A program made the position numbers and the translations under genes. From Sessilibacter corallicola (lineage in GTDB: Bacteria; Pseudomonadota; Gammaproteobacteria; Pseudomonadales; Cellvibrionaceae), in assembly GCF_021290925.1 (NCBI RefSeq), contig NZ_JAJSLX010000002.1, positions 957,001 to 1,021,000 on the forward strand: DNA of 64,000 nucleotides. The letters are read 5' to 3'. Below the pieces are notes generated by a model that was given only the letters and a program-made list of their open reading frames with translations, was not told where the DNA came from and made no database searches. Positions 63,071 through 64,000 of this stretch are shown here, one piece after another. Each line of letters opens with the position of its first letter. The first letter of the stretch is position 1.

Positions 63071-64000
63071 TTAAGCGTGACCGATGGCGAAATTCGACTC
63101 TTCCAGAGGCTCGTCTTCTAACGTTTCCAATTGAGTCATGGGTAATATAACGCTGATGCTCAGGCCGCCGTCGGGTAAATTCTTAGCGATTATTTTTCCT
63201 CTGTGCAATCGAACCGTGCGTTCGGCAATCGCCAATCCTAAACCGTAACCACCTTTGTCTCGTGAACGCGCGCTATCTGAGCGATAGAATGGCTGGAATA
63301 TTTTCTCCAGGTCTTCCTCAGGTACACCAGGACCTTGGTCGGCAATGGTCACCATGGCGCATTTACCGCCGTGAACGCATTGTAATTTAACGTTGACGTT
63401 AGACCCTTTGAATGTGTAGCGAATCGCGTTGCGAAGAATATTTTCAAATACGCTTGTTAGAATATTGCTGCGCGTTTGAATGAGAATCTCTCCACAGCAG
63501 AAATCTTCCTCAACTTTAACGGATTTTTCCGCCGCGTCGTTTTTGCAGTTATCAACCAAATCAGCTAACAACAGAGAAACGTCGATGGTATCGGTCATTT
63601 CGAACGTATCGCGTTCGGTAACCGGCATCGCAAGAATCTGCGTGATGATTTCTTCTAAAGATTCGGTGGCCAAGCGGATGTTATTGAGTTCTTTATCGAC
63701 AACGCCATTGCTGCGTTGATAGGCCAATTCAAGAGCGACTTGTAAGCGCGCTAGTGGTGACCGTAATTCGTGAGAAACGTCTTTAATTAACCGCTTTTGT
63801 TGCAGCATGGCAATTTCAAGGCGTTCCGTCATGTGATCAAAATCACGTGCCAGGTCAGAAAATTCGTTGTTTCTGCGGCTAAATTTCGGATAAATGCGAG
63901 TTGAAAGATTGCCGCTGGCGATGCTTCGTGTGGCTTTTTTCAGTGTGCTTACATCGCTGGATAATTTTCTCGCAAACAGATAGCAGGCAATAGCACTTAG
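63071..64000 (-). CDS. Two-component sensor histidine kinase, CpxA-like (5' end cut by window)
   Basis: The frame stays open to the right edge, so only the C-terminal ~309 residues are visible. They include the end of a transmembrane helix (AIACYLFARKL), a HAMP linker (ASGNLSTRIYPKF to DFDHMTERL), the phosphoacceptor LIKDVSHELRSPLARLQ, the N box FENILRNAIRYT, DQGPGVPEEDL (G1), the F box and GYGLGLAIAERTV (G2). This is the CpxA type of envelope-stress kinase. The cognate response regulator is probably encoded beyond the edge. About 240 residues are missing if it has the usual length. Confidence 0.9.
   Translation of the reverse strand, partial: LSAIACYLFARKLSSDVSTLKKATRSIASGNLSTRIYPKFSRRNNEFSDLARDFDHMTERLEIAMLQQKRLIKDVSHELRSPLARLQVALELAYQRSNGVVDKELNNIRLATESLEEIITQILAMPVTERDTFEMTDTIDVSLLLADLVDNCKNDAAEKSVKVEEDFCCGEILIQTRSNILTSVFENILRNAIRYTFKGSNVNVKLQCVHGGKCAMVTIADQGPGVPEEDLEKIFQPFYRSDSARSRDKGGYGLGLAIAERTVRLHRGKIIAKNLPDGGLSISVILPMTQLETLEDEPLEESNFAIGHA

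Noticed and set aside
1-64000. CRISPR, prophage, integrative element or tRNA genes
   Set aside because: No spaced identical repeats, no phage or integrase genes and no tRNA-like arms were seen in the gaps; only short local repeats are present.

Overview
The window reads as a chromosomal segment of a free-living, probably marine, AT-leaning gammaproteobacterium. The evidence is gene content and synteny: an RNase AM-type PHP gene, yciO, scpA, scpB and rluB in one row; tadA, mltF and purL together; and greB, fklB, rlmA and a CpxA-like kinase. I see no rRNA, tRNA, CRISPR array, prophage or intact transposase. Coding density is modest. Three gene-free stretches of 1.4 to 2 kb hold short repeats, palindromes and terminator-ended candidate RNAs.

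Layout. 0-3 kb: purine salvage (NCS2 permease and 8-oxoguanine deaminase). 4.8-10 kb: a complete glucosylglycerate cluster: D-glycerate 3-kinase, glucosyl-3-phosphoglycerate phosphatase, synthase GpgS and a GH13 glucosylglycerate phosphorylase. Together these can make the compatible solute and return it to glucose-1-P and 3-phosphoglycerate. 10.4-12.8 kb: a membrane-anchored NIT-like protein, a ferredoxin-fused flavin reductase and a truncated haemoglobin. 13-14.5 kb: a gene-free zone with a 15-bp minisatellite, a distant 18-bp inverted repeat and a fold-back element. 14.6-20.9 kb: a CoA-transferase pair with a divergent LysR gene, an Lrp regulator with a divergent aromatic aminotransferase, and an HD-GYP phosphodiesterase.

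21-31.4 kb is the most interesting region. It holds a cytoplasmic six-hairpin glycosidase, a TonB-dependent receptor, a sodium/solute symporter, a glycerate 2-kinase, a stand-alone type II mannose-6-phosphate isomerase cupin, a ROK hexokinase and a ROK repressor. The two predicted end products, mannose and glycerate, point to uptake and catabolism of mannosylglycerate (digeneaside, a red-algal solute). This is an inference from gene content; I know of no described pathway with this composition. A 23-bp palindrome and two further half-sites lie between the glycosidase and the receptor gene and look like the operator.

31.4-45.3 kb is mostly housekeeping: greB, cca, a BtuF-like binding protein, rlmA, tadA, mltF, purL, fklB and a secreted M20 amidohydrolase. 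45.7-47.9 kb is a four-gene operon of a small GTPase, two roadblock/LC7 proteins and an unrecognised partner, resembling MglA/MglB-type switches. 49.3-55.7 kb: benE-like transporter, SpoU methyltransferase, DUF2520 protein, pdxJ, cyclophilin, SH3 protein, YciI and a VC0807-type membrane protein. 56.2-61 kb: the PHP-yciO-scpA-scpB-rluB row, where both condensin subunits carry long acidic extensions. 61-64 kb: a diguanylate cyclase, a CbiM-like membrane protein and a sensor kinase cut by the right edge. All functions are read from motifs and context; no database search was possible.
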